Source of the DNA: Burkholderiales bacterium
GTDB lineage: Bacteria; Pseudomonadota; Gammaproteobacteria; Burkholderiales; Burkholderiaceae_C
DNA length: 15,653 nucleotides
Reading direction: 5' to 3'
Assembly (NCBI GenBank): GCA_025352345.1
Contig: JANXTP010000227.1
Location: 1 to 15,653, forward strand
Under the pieces are notes generated by a model, which was given only the letters and a program-made list of their open reading frames with translations, was not told the DNA's origin and made no database searches. Numbering within the stretch: position 1 is the stretch's first letter; every line of letters starts with the position of its first letter. This document shows, one piece after another, positions 1-6,787 of the stretch. The position numbers were made by a program, and so were the translations under genes.

Positions 1-311
1 ACCACGCGTTTGCAGCGCGCATGCAGCAGGGCCATGGCGCACATGGCGCAGGGTTCGAGCGTCACGTACAGCTCGCATTCGGGCAAGCGATAGTTGCCCA
101 GCAAGGTGGCGGCATGGCGCAACGCCACGATTTCCGCATGCGCGGTCGGGTCGTGCTGGGTGATGGGGCGGTTGTAGCCGGTCGCAATCACCTGCCCAGC
201 GCGCATCACCACCGCGCCGACCGGCACCTCGCCGACCAGCCAGGCGTTCTGCGCCTGATCGAGCGCGATGCGCATCGCCGCTTCGTCCTGCGGCGAGGGG
301 GGTGTGGTCAT
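1..311 (-). CDS. tadA: tRNA-specific adenosine deaminase TadA (partial, 3' end outside window)
   Basis: TadA converts adenosine 34 to inosine in the anticodon wobble position of tRNA-Arg(ACG) in the cytoplasm. The first 103 codons are visible. The zinc deaminase signature is complete: HAE at residues 58-60 (zinc-binding His and proton-shuttling Glu) and PCAMC at 87-91 (two zinc-binding Cys). The preceding VGEVPVGAVV and TGYNRP segments are also typical of the family. I chose the ATG at 311 because it begins 12 nt after the stop of the upstream small gene and gives the usual short N-terminus. The reading frame runs off the left edge, so the C-terminal third or so is missing from view. It is probably cotranscribed with the small membrane protein gene. 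The motif match makes identification very secure. Confidence 0.95.
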   Translation of the reverse strand, partial: MTTPPSPQDEAAMRIALDQAQNAWLVGEVPVGAVVMRAGQVIATGYNRPITQHDPTAHAEIVALRHAATLLGNYRLPECELYVTLEPCAMCAMALLHARCKRV

Positions 312-323
312 GGGGGCGGCGGC

Positions 324-572
324 TCAGCGCGAATCGTCGCCATGTGCGGGCGGGGCCTGCATCGCGCGAACCAGATCGTCCTGTACCTTGCGCGGCAGGT
401 CGCGCGTGGGCGTCGCGGCGAGCGCCGGATCGATGCCCGCCGCCGATGCGGCATCCGGCGAAACCGCGACCACCGCGCCGTGGCCGCTGACCTGCTTCAG
501 CTGCGTCTTGGCGAGCAAGCCCACGATGGCCAAGACCACCAACAGTGAGACGCACCCCAACAGCATCCGCAT
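324..572 (-). CDS. Small membrane-anchored protein upstream of tadA
   Basis: An 82-residue protein of unknown function. Residues 3-21 form one strongly hydrophobic segment (MLLGCVSLLVVLAIVGLLA) followed by a Lys-containing boundary (KTQLKQ), so it is either a single-pass inner-membrane protein with a periplasmic tail or an uncleaved signal anchor. The tail is Ala/Asp-rich and ends in a charged helix-prone stretch (LPRKVQDDLVRAM). The ATG at 572 is preceded by GGAG with a 6-nt spacer, a good ribosome-binding site. It ends 12 nt before tadA, which suggests one transcript. I have a general impression that similar small proteins sit beside tadA in Burkholderiales, but cannot check it. I would not assign a function. 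Confidence 0.75.
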   Translation of the reverse strand: MRMLLGCVSLLVVLAIVGLLAKTQLKQVSGHGAVVAVSPDAASAAGIDPALAATPTRDLPRKVQDDLVRAMQAPPAHGDDSR

Positions 573-593
573 GGCTGACTCCGGTTCGACGTG

Positions 594-655
594 ATTCGCG
601 GCTGGCGAATGCGGCGGATGCTAACGCAGCGTCGGTGCTGCGCGAGGCCCGCAGC
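594..655. other. Two short perfect hairpins in the spacer after the HEAT/TPR gene
   Basis: The 101-nt spacer between the HEAT/TPR gene and the small membrane-protein gene holds two perfect inverted repeats. ATTCGC/GCGAAT (594-599 and 605-610) has a 5-nt loop. GCTGCG/CGCAGC (637-642 and 650-655) has a 7-nt loop. Neither is followed by a T-run on the minus strand, so they are weak terminator candidates; such GC-rich stems also arise by chance in this base composition. Confidence 0.25.
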
Positions 656-673
656 GCCCGCCATCGCTGCCAT

Positions 674-1324
674 TCACGTCGACATGCCGCGCCCGCTTTG
701 CAGACGCTGCTCCAGCTGCTCGATGGCCTGCGCGAGCCCGTCGAGGTTGGGGTTGATGGCCAGCGCGCGCTTGAAGAATGCCATTGCCAGTTCCAGGTGC
801 CCCATCTGCAGATGGATCTGCCCCGCACCCGAGAGCGCGCCGAAGTGATGTGGATTGCGCTTGAGCACCTCGTCGCAATCCTGCAGCGAGGGCTCGTTGT
901 GGCCGAGCAGAAACTGCACCGTCGCACGCTTGTTCCAGCCTTCGGCAAATCCAGGCTGGCGTCTCACGATGTCGTCGAAGGTTGCGAGCGCCTCGACCAG
1001 GGCCGACGCGTCCATCTGCGCCAGCCCGCGCGCATAGCGCTTGTCGATCGCCGGGTCGCCCGAGCGACCCCAGAGGGTCCAGATCGCTGCCTCGGCGGCG
1101 CTGCGCACCCGGGCATCGGCATCCCGCAGGCGCGGCAACAGTCGGTTGGCATCGGCCATCGCGCCGATCTCGGCCAGCCGTTCGACACCGGCCAGGCGCG
1201 CTGCGGGTTCGGTCTGGTCGATGGCCGCCAGCGCTTGGTCGTGCGTCAGCGGCGCAGCGAACGCAGGCGACACGATCAGCGTCGCCACCATCAGGCAGGC
1301 CCAGCACCCCCGATGACACGCCAT
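674..1324 (-). CDS. Exported HEAT-repeat/TPR protein in the ispH-hpnH operon
   Basis: A 216-residue protein with an N-terminal signal peptide (hydrophobic core ACLMVATLIV, likely cleavage around AFA at residues 21-23), so it should act in the periplasm. Residues about 40-86 form a HEAT-like pair of helices (AARLAGVERLAEIG, then RLRDADARVRSAAEAAIWTLWG). Residues about 95-195 form tetratricopeptide repeats, with phrases typical of one widespread proteobacterial TPR family (FAEGWNKRATV, NPHHFGALSGAGQIHL, ALAINPNL). Such folds usually serve as protein-binding scaffolds; the partner is unknown. The frame is open to a TTG at 1342, but the ATG at 1324 gives the cleaner signal peptide. The gene begins 21 nt after the hpnH stop, so it is probably in the same transcript. 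Its role in hopanoid metabolism, if any, is inferred only from position. Confidence 0.85.
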   Translation of the reverse strand: MACHRGCWACLMVATLIVSPAFAAPLTHDQALAAIDQTEPAARLAGVERLAEIGAMADANRLLPRLRDADARVRSAAEAAIWTLWGRSGDPAIDKRYARGLAQMDASALVEALATFDDIVRRQPGFAEGWNKRATVQFLLGHNEPSLQDCDEVLKRNPHHFGALSGAGQIHLQMGHLELAMAFFKRALAINPNLDGLAQAIEQLEQRLQSGRGMST

Positions 1325-1345
1325 GGCCGGCCGCCGCCGCAACGG

Positions 1346-2485
1346 TCAGCGACCGGTGGCCTGCGTCTCCTCGGCCGGCGCCTTCATCATCAGGTGCACA
1401 GGGTACTCACGCGCGCCGCTGGGCGGCGTCGCAGGCACATCGTTGTCGACCATCGGGCCACTGGTGCGAGGTCCGCGCAGCGCGACCCAGGCGGCCTTCA
1501 GCGGATTGGCCATGGCCGCATTCACGGCCGTCGGCTCGTACCCGCAGTGCGCCATGCACTGGGCGCACTTGGGGTTGCTGCTGGAGCCGTACTTCTCCCA
1601 GGGCGTGTCCTTCATCAGTGCGGCAAAGGTAGGCGCGTAGCCTTCGTCGGCCATCAGGTAGCAGGGCTTTTGCCAGCCGAACACATTGCGCGCCGGGCTG
1701 CCCCAGGGCGTGCACTGGTAGTTCTGGTTGCCGGCCAGAAAATCGAGGTACAGGCTGGAGTGGTTGAGCCGCCATTTGCGCGCGCCACGGCGCGTGGCGC
1801 CCACCTTGAAAAGGTCGCGGAACAGCTGGCGCGTGGCCTGGCGCTGCAGGAACACATGCTGCTGCGGCGCGCGCTCGTAGCTGAAGCCCGGCGAAATGGT
1901 GGCCGCTTCGACGCCGAGATCCACCAGGTAATCCAGGAAGGCCGCGACGCGTTCGGGCGTCTCGCCGCTGAACAGCGTGCAGTTGACGCTGACGCGGAAG
2001 CCGCGCGCCAGCGCCAGCTGGATCGCTTCGACGGCTCGGTCGAACACGCCCTCCTGGCAGACCGCCTCATCGTGACGCTCGCGATCGCCGTCCAGGTGCA
2101 CCGAAAAGGTCAGGTAAGGCGACGGCGTGTAGTCGTCCATGCGCTTTTTCAGCAGCAGCGCGTTGGTGCACAGGTAGACGAACTTCTTGCGCGCCACGAT
2201 GCCGCGCACAATTTCCGGCATTTCCTTGTGCAGCAGCGGTTCACCGCCGGGGATCGAGATGACCGGCGCGCCGCACTCGTCGACCGCCTCCATGCATTCG
2301 GCCACGCTCAGCCGCTTGTCGAGCACGTCTTCGGGGTGATCGATCTTGCCGCAGCCTGCACAGGCCAGGTTGCAGCGGAACAGGGGCTCCAGCATCAGCA
2401 CCAGCGGATAGCGCTTGTTGCCGAGGAGTTTTTGCTTGACGACATACGCGCCGACGCTCAGTTTTTGCTTGAAGGGAATGCTCAT
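1346..2485 (-). CDS. hpnH: Adenosylhopene synthase HpnH, radical SAM enzyme
   Basis: HpnH uses S-adenosylmethionine and a [4Fe-4S] cluster to add a 5'-deoxyadenosyl radical to hopene, the first committed step of hopanoid side-chain synthesis. The 379-residue protein carries the radical-SAM motif CxxxCxxC at C38, C42 and C45, the SAM-binding GGEPLLH at 80-86, and a C-terminal Cys group (C307, C310, C314 in a CxxCxxxCGYEP context) characteristic of HpnH. The N-terminus (MSIPFKQKLSVGAY, then LMLEPLFRCNLAC) matches the family closely. The ATG overlaps the ispH stop as ATGA (2482-2485), so translation is probably coupled. The hopene-making enzyme Shc is encoded on the opposite strand of the same locus, and HpnG, the next enzyme, follows shc. 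Length and motifs are complete, with no sign of damage. Confidence 0.97.
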   Translation of the reverse strand: MSIPFKQKLSVGAYVVKQKLLGNKRYPLVLMLEPLFRCNLACAGCGKIDHPEDVLDKRLSVAECMEAVDECGAPVISIPGGEPLLHKEMPEIVRGIVARKKFVYLCTNALLLKKRMDDYTPSPYLTFSVHLDGDRERHDEAVCQEGVFDRAVEAIQLALARGFRVSVNCTLFSGETPERVAAFLDYLVDLGVEAATISPGFSYERAPQQHVFLQRQATRQLFRDLFKVGATRRGARKWRLNHSSLYLDFLAGNQNYQCTPWGSPARNVFGWQKPCYLMADEGYAPTFAALMKDTPWEKYGSSSNPKCAQCMAHCGYEPTAVNAAMANPLKAAWVALRGPRTSGPMVDNDVPATPPSGAREYPVHLMMKAPAEETQATGR

Positions 2486-3552
2486 AAAGGTTGGTGTTCT
2501 TCGTCCGTCGTCTTTCGAGTTTCACGCAGGGCGCTCGTGCGCAGCAGCGACACCGGCAGCCGGAAGGAGACGGTTTCGTCCTCGCCCTCCATCTCCGTCA
2601 CCGTCCCGGCTCCCAGGCCCCTGAGTCTCTCGATCACTTCATCGATCAGCACCTCCGGGGTCGATGCCCCCGCGGTGATGCCGATCACGATGCCCGAGTG
2701 CAACCAGCGCACGTCGATCTCCTGGGCATCTTGCACCAGATGGGCCTCGCAGCCACCGCTTTGAGCGACTTCGCGCAGCCGATTCGCGTTGGAACTGTTG
2801 CGCGCACCCACCACAAGGATCAGATCAGCCTGCGGCAGCAGGTTCCGCACGCCGTTCTGGCGTGACTGGGTGGCGTAGCAAATGTCGTCGCGTCGCGGCT
2901 CGACGATGGCGGGGAAACGCGCTCTCAATGCGGCCAGAACGCGTCGGGTGTCTTCCACCGACAGCGTGGTCTGCGTGACCACGGCCACACACGAGGGGTC
3001 GCGCACCTTCAAAGCGCGCACATCAGCCAGCGTTTCCACCAGATGTGCCGCTCCGCCGCGGCTGGTGTCGAACCGACCCAGCGTGCCCACGACTTCCGGG
3101 TGGCCGGCATGGCCGACCATGACCAGATCCCGCCCGGCGCGGGCATGCCGCATCACTTCCAGGTGCACCTTGGCCACCAGCGGGCAGGTCGCATCGATGA
3201 CCTGCAGCCCGCGCTGCCGCGCCGCGCGCTCGACGCTGCGTGCCACGCCGTGGGCGCTGAAGATCACACAAGCCTGCGCTGGCACGTCATCGAGCTGTTC
3301 GACAAAGATCGCGCCGCGCTCGCGCAAATCTGCCAGCACACGCTGGTTGTGGATGATCTCGTGCAACACGTAGACCGGTGTGCCATGGGCTTCCAGAGCG
3401 AGCTCCACCACCTGCACCGCACGCACCACACCCGCGCAAAACCCCCGCGGCTTGGCCAGCAACAGCACCGCGCCAGCAGCCGCACCGGCATGGACGCCAA
3501 GGCGCGATGGCGGGATCGAATTCGAAGTCAAGCAGGCTCCCTTCAAAACCAT
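2482..3552 (-). CDS. ispH: 4-hydroxy-3-methylbut-2-enyl diphosphate reductase, hopanoid-locus paralogue
   Basis: IspH is the last enzyme of the MEP pathway: it reduces HMBPP to IPP and DMAPP with a [4Fe-4S] cluster. From the ATG at 3552 the product has 356 residues. The three cluster Cys are present: C39 (PRGFCAGV), C123 (DATCPLV) and C225 (DDICYAT). HEIIHNQ, GHAGHPEV and TQTTLS substrate-site motifs are also present. The catalytic core starts about 30 residues in, so an N-terminal extension of uncertain reality remains. Other starts are GTG 3468 (closest to the usual IspH N-terminus), ATG 3645 and TTG 3684; the last two fall inside or next to a candidate promoter, and none has a strong ribosome-binding site. 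Placement ahead of hpnH (4-nt overlap) suggests a dedicated copy supplying isoprenoid precursors for hopanoids, presumably beside a housekeeping ispH elsewhere. Confidence 0.92.
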   Translation of the reverse strand: MVLKGACLTSNSIPPSRLGVHAGAAAGAVLLLAKPRGFCAGVVRAVQVVELALEAHGTPVYVLHEIIHNQRVLADLRERGAIFVEQLDDVPAQACVIFSAHGVARSVERAARQRGLQVIDATCPLVAKVHLEVMRHARAGRDLVMVGHAGHPEVVGTLGRFDTSRGGAAHLVETLADVRALKVRDPSCVAVVTQTTLSVEDTRRVLAALRARFPAIVEPRRDDICYATQSRQNGVRNLLPQADLILVVGARNSSNANRLREVAQSGGCEAHLVQDAQEIDVRWLHSGIVIGITAGASTPEVLIDEVIERLRGLGAGTVTEMEGEDETVSFRLPVSLLRTSALRETRKTTDEEHQPL

Positions 3553-3655
3553 CGCCTCTTGACGACGACAGATCCACGATCGCAGACCACGGGGGCTGAG
3601 CGTCGACGTCGGGCGGGAGTGCCCGAATGTCGGTCGCTCCAACATTACTATTTTG

Positions 3656-3684
3656 AGTCTAACTTCGGCCTGTGCCTGCGCCAA
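3656..3684 (-). promoter_or_regulatory. ispH: Candidate sigma-70-like promoter for ispH-hpnH
   Basis: On the minus strand TTGGCG (3684-3679) and TAGACT (3661-3656) are separated by exactly 17 nt and each matches 4 of 6 consensus positions. The AT-rich patch just downstream (CAAAATAGTAATG) suits strand opening. Transcription would start near 3649 and leave a leader of about 100 nt before the ATG at 3552. This is a visual match only. Confidence 0.35.
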
Positions 3685-3745
3685 ACCATTGCTGAGAAGC
3701 CCGCGACGGCCCGGATTCAGGCGCGGTTCAGCTTCGCCCTGTAGC

Positions 3746-3757
3746 GTGACCAGTCAC
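3746..3757. promoter_or_regulatory. GTGAC-CA-GTCAC inverted repeat, possible operator
   Basis: Two perfect 5-base arms separated by 2 bases, about 35 bases upstream of the TATAGT hexamer facing shc. The size and spacing resemble a dimeric regulator half-site pair, but no known regulator was recognised and 5-base arms can occur by chance. Confidence 0.25.
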
Positions 3758-3791
3758 AGTCCCACGGGGACGAACGCCTGTGGTTCACGCA

Positions 3792-3797
3792 TATAGT
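3792..3797 (+). promoter_or_regulatory. shc: TATAGT hexamer, possible -10 element for shc
   Basis: TATAGT matches the sigma-70 -10 consensus at 5 of 6 positions and sits in a locally AT-richer patch about 100 nt before the likely shc start. No acceptable -35 hexamer lies 16-18 nt upstream, so either an activator or a different sigma factor would be needed, or the match is fortuitous. Confidence 0.25.
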
Positions 3798-3817
3798 CCT
3801 GATGGCTCCCAGGCTGA

Positions 3818-3837
3818 GAAGGATTCCATCATCCTTC
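3818..3837 (+). promoter_or_regulatory. Perfect 7-bp hairpin in the presumed shc leader
   Basis: GAAGGAT (3818-3824) and ATCCTTC (3831-3837) form a perfect 7-bp stem with a 6-nt loop (TCCATC). It lies between the TATAGT hexamer and the shc start. There is no T-run after it, so it is not a classic terminator. It could be an operator or an mRNA structure. Confidence 0.4.
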
Positions 3838-3898
3838 CACAGCCGGTGCGGACTGAGCGAGCCGCAGGGCACGGCCGTTGCAGCATCCCGTCGGACGC

Positions 3899-5938
3899 AT
3901 GACATGGCGACTCAACAAGGACAGCGTGAACGTGGGTGAAATGCTTCCATTCGGCATGACCGACACGCCACAGGGCAATCAGAAAGTCATCGAAGCGGCG
4001 CTGGGCCGCAGCATCAGCGCCCTCCTCGAGCGGCAGCATGCAGACGGCTACTGGTGCTTCGAGCTCGAAGCGGACTGCACCATTCCGGCCGAATACCTGC
4101 TGATGATGCATTACATGGGCGAGGTCGATCGCGGCCTCGCCGCCAAGCTGGCCGTCTACCTGCGCGAGCGCCAGCAGGCCGATGGCGGTTGGTACCTGTA
4201 CCACGGCGGGGCGATGGACCTCAGCTGTTCGGTCAAGGTGTATTACGCGCTGAAGCTGGCCGGCGACGACCCTGAGGCGGCGCACATGCAACGCGCACGG
4301 CGCGCGATCCTGGCCCAGGGCGGTGCGGCCCGCGCCAATGTGTTCACCCGCATCACGCTGGCGCTGTTCCAGCAGGTGCCCTGGCGCGCGGTGCCCTTTA
4401 TCCCTGTGGAGGCGCTGCTGCTGCCGCGCTGGTTCCCGTTCCACCTGTCGAAGGTGTCGTACTGGTCGCGCACGGTGATGGTGCCGCTGCTGATCCTGTG
4501 CAGCCTGAAGCCCCGCGCACGCAACCCCGATGGCATCGGCATCGCCGAGCTGTTCACCACCCCGCCCGACGAGGAGCTTGACTACTTCCCGGTGCGCTCG
4601 ACGCTCAATCGCGCATTCCTGCTCTTCGACTCGATCGGCAAGTGGGTGGAGCCTTTCATCCCGCGCTGGCTGCGCGCCCGCGCAGTGCGCCAGGCCGAGG
4701 GCTGGTTGGTAGAACGTCTGAACGGTGAACATGGGCTCGGCGCGATCTTCCCCGCGATGGTGAACGCCTACGAGGCCCTGCACCTGCTGGGCTACCCGGC
4801 CGACCATCCGCTTTGCCGTGCCGCCCGCAAATCCATCGACGACTTGCTGGTCGTCACCGACACCCAGGCCTACTGCCAACCCTGCCTGCCCCCGGTGTGG
4901 GACACCGCGCTGGCGGCGCTGGCCCTGGTGGAAGCCGGTCCGGTGGGGATGCAGGCGGCCCAGCGCGGTCTGGCCTGGCTGGATGCCGTGCAGCTGAGCG
5001 ATGAGCCCGGTGATTGGCGCGACTCGCGGCCCGGCTTGGCCGGCGGCGGCTGGCCTTTCCAGTTCGCCAACGCCTACTACCCCGACCTCGATGACACCAG
5101 CGCCGTGGCCTGGGCGATGAATGCCGCCGGACGAGCCTCTGACGAAGCGCATCTGCGCCGCGCGGTGCAGTGGGTGGCCGGCATGCAGTCGAGCAACGGC
5201 GGCTTCGGTGCATTCGACGTCGACAACACCCGCTATTACCTCAACGAAATTCCGTTCGCCGACCACGGCGCGCTGCTGGACCCGCCAACCGCCGACGTCA
5301 GCGCCCGCTGCCTGATCGCACTCTGGCTGTTGGGCGAGCCGGCACGGGCGCAGCTCGATACCTGCATGGCCTATCTGCGGCAGCAACAGGAGCCTTCAGG
5401 TGCGTGGTTCGGTCGCTGGGGCACGAACTACCTCTATGGCACCTGGTCGGTGCTGGCGGCGTTTGAGCAGATCGGTATCCCCGCCAATGACCCGGCGGTG
5501 CAACGCGCGGCGGCCTGGCTGCAAAGCATGCAGCGCGACGATGGCGGCTGGGGCGAGCACAACGACAGCTACGAAGAACCGGCCACTGCCGGCCAGGCCA
5601 GCGAGAGCACTTCGTTCCAGACCGCGTGGGCGATGCTCGCGCTGATGGCAGCAGGCCTTGGCCGCTGCGACGCCGTGGCCCGTGGTGCGGCCTACCTCGC
5701 GGCCACGCAGGACAACGACGGACTGTGGACCGAGCCCTGGTACACAGCGCCGGGCTTTCCGCGTGTTTTCTACCTCAAATACCACGGTTACAGCGCCTAC
5801 TTCCCGGTCTGGGCGCTGGCACGCTACGCCCGGCTGAGCGGCACGCCACAGCGTAGCGCGATGCCGATGGAGGCGCCTGCCGCGTCTTCGGAGACGTCCG
5901 CTGCCGAAGCCCCTGTCGAACAACGGGCCGCCGCCTGA
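3899..5938 (+). CDS. shc: Squalene-hopene cyclase
   Basis: Shc (also called HpnF) is a monotopic membrane enzyme that cyclises squalene to hopene and hopanol in one protonation-driven cascade. With the ATG at 3899 the protein has 679 residues, normal for the family. The catalytic acid motif is DLDDTS at residues 396-401, in place of the usual DxDDTA. Several QW-type repeats are visible (QHADGYW, QQADGGW, MQSSNGGFGAFD, QQEPSGAW, MQRDDGGWGEH, TQDNDGLW), as is a late SxSFQTAWAM segment. The C-terminal 25 residues are Ala/Glu-rich low complexity. The start is uncertain: TTG 3878, ATG 3941 (preceded by GGGTGAA) and ATG 3956 (closest to typical N-termini) are alternatives. hpnG begins 1 nt after the stop, so the two are surely cotranscribed. 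Confidence 0.97.
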   Translation: MTWRLNKDSVNVGEMLPFGMTDTPQGNQKVIEAALGRSISALLERQHADGYWCFELEADCTIPAEYLLMMHYMGEVDRGLAAKLAVYLRERQQADGGWYLYHGGAMDLSCSVKVYYALKLAGDDPEAAHMQRARRAILAQGGAARANVFTRITLALFQQVPWRAVPFIPVEALLLPRWFPFHLSKVSYWSRTVMVPLLILCSLKPRARNPDGIGIAELFTTPPDEELDYFPVRSTLNRAFLLFDSIGKWVEPFIPRWLRARAVRQAEGWLVERLNGEHGLGAIFPAMVNAYEALHLLGYPADHPLCRAARKSIDDLLVVTDTQAYCQPCLPPVWDTALAALALVEAGPVGMQAAQRGLAWLDAVQLSDEPGDWRDSRPGLAGGGWPFQFANAYYPDLDDTSAVAWAMNAAGRASDEAHLRRAVQWVAGMQSSNGGFGAFDVDNTRYYLNEIPFADHGALLDPPTADVSARCLIALWLLGEPARAQLDTCMAYLRQQQEPSGAWFGRWGTNYLYGTWSVLAAFEQIGIPANDPAVQRAAAWLQSMQRDDGGWGEHNDSYEEPATAGQASESTSFQTAWAMLALMAAGLGRCDAVARGAAYLAATQDNDGLWTEPWYTAPGFPRVFYLKYHGYSAYFPVWALARYARLSGTPQRSAMPMEAPAASSETSAAEAPVEQRAAA

Positions 5939-5939
5939 G

Positions 5940-6728
5940 GTGAGCGTCATCCGCGTCGGCATCGTGGTCGCCATGCCGTCGGAGTCGCGCACCCTGTGTC
6001 GCGAAGCGCTGCGGGTCGGCGAGCAACACGCCCTCGGTGACCGGTCGTTGCTGGCGGTGTCGGGCGTGGGTGAGCGGCATGCGGAGCGCGCCGCGCAGGC
6101 CCTGGTCGACGCCGGTGTGGGTGGCCTGGTGAGCTGGGGCTGCGCTGCGGGACTCGACGCCGAACTGCCAGCGGGTGCCCTCTGCCTGCCCGAGTTCATC
6201 GTCACGGCCGATGGCCGTCGCTGGCCGACCGACTCAGCCTGGCGGCACGAGGTGGTCGCGGCACTGGGTCGGCGAACCGTTTTCGGTGGCGCGCTTGCCC
6301 ATGTTTCACAGGTCATCCCTACCAGCGCCGCCAAACGTGCACTCGCCGCCAAAGCCGGCGCGGTGGTGGCAGACATGGAAAGCGCCGCCATCGCACGCGT
6401 TGCCCATCGGCACCGCCTACCGCTGTTGTTGGTGCGCAGCGTGGTCGACCCGCTGGGGCTGACGCTGCCCGCCGTTGTCACCGACCATGTCGATGCCAGC
6501 GGGCGCGTGCCGCTCGCACCGTTGCTGCGCAGCCTGCTGCGCCAACCGGGTGATCTGCTGACCTTGTTGCAGTTGGCCAGCGGCTTTCGCGCGGCGCTGG
6601 CCAGCCTGCGAGCCGTGGCGGCGTGCGCCGGAGCCGATCTGCTGCTGGCCCAAGCACTTTCACGCCCGCGGCCCGATGCGGGGAACACCCCAACGAACCG
6701 CTTCACCCCTGAGTCCGCTTTGGATTGA
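5940..6728 (+). CDS. hpnG: Hopanoid-associated phosphorylase HpnG (adenosylhopane phosphorylase)
   Basis: HpnG belongs to the nucleoside phosphorylase/nucleosidase superfamily and removes adenine from adenosylhopane, giving a ribosyl-type hopane for later side-chain steps. The 262-residue protein starts with the family's first strand (VIRVGIVVAMPSES), has SGVG at 41-44, SWGCAAG at 65-71, and ADMES at 144-148, where Glu147 would bind the ribose and Asp145/Ser148 lie in the superfamily's signature loop. The C-terminal 90 residues (Leu/Arg-rich helices) are typical of HpnG rather than of MTA/SAH nucleosidases. The start is GTG at 5940, one base after the shc TGA (TGAGGTGAGC), which implies translational coupling. 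The product of HpnH on the opposite arm is its expected substrate. Confidence 0.93.
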   Translation: MSVIRVGIVVAMPSESRTLCREALRVGEQHALGDRSLLAVSGVGERHAERAAQALVDAGVGGLVSWGCAAGLDAELPAGALCLPEFIVTADGRRWPTDSAWRHEVVAALGRRTVFGGALAHVSQVIPTSAAKRALAAKAGAVVADMESAAIARVAHRHRLPLLLVRSVVDPLGLTLPAVVTDHVDASGRVPLAPLLRSLLRQPGDLLTLLQLASGFRAALASLRAVAACAGADLLLAQALSRPRPDAGNTPTNRFTPESALD

Positions 6729-6787
6729 GGATCGCTGATCCGGCGCTCGTCTGCAAGAATCTCGATATATCACAGCATTACCCTTCC

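Larger units (their letters stand above)
3553..3898. other. Divergent regulatory spacer between ispH and shc
   Basis: This 346-base stretch separates the two divergent hopanoid arms and should hold both promoters. No convincing gene lies in it, though the ispH frame stays open leftward from 3684. It is less GC-rich than its surroundings near 3640-3662 and 3785-3840. It contains a sigma-70-like promoter facing ispH, a GTGAC inverted repeat, a TATAGT hexamer facing shc, a 7-bp perfect hairpin in the presumed shc leader, and a weaker CGGGC/GCCCG stem at 3610-3625 in the presumed ispH leader. No binding site of a known regulator was recognised. Confidence 0.6.

Noticed and set aside
324..572. Small protein as a lipoprotein, because of LLGC near its N-terminus
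   Set aside because: The Cys is at residue 7, before rather than after the hydrophobic stretch, so there is no room for a lipoprotein signal peptide.
545..2764. Plus-strand open frame of 739 codons
   Set aside because: It lies antisense to the HEAT/TPR gene, hpnH and the end of ispH, all with clear family motifs. The residues (His/Arg/Gln-rich) are typical of antisense shadow frames in GC-rich DNA.
3785..5386. Minus-strand open frame of 533 codons
   Set aside because: Antisense shadow of shc, with no recognisable motif and shadow-like His/Arg/Gln/Gly composition.
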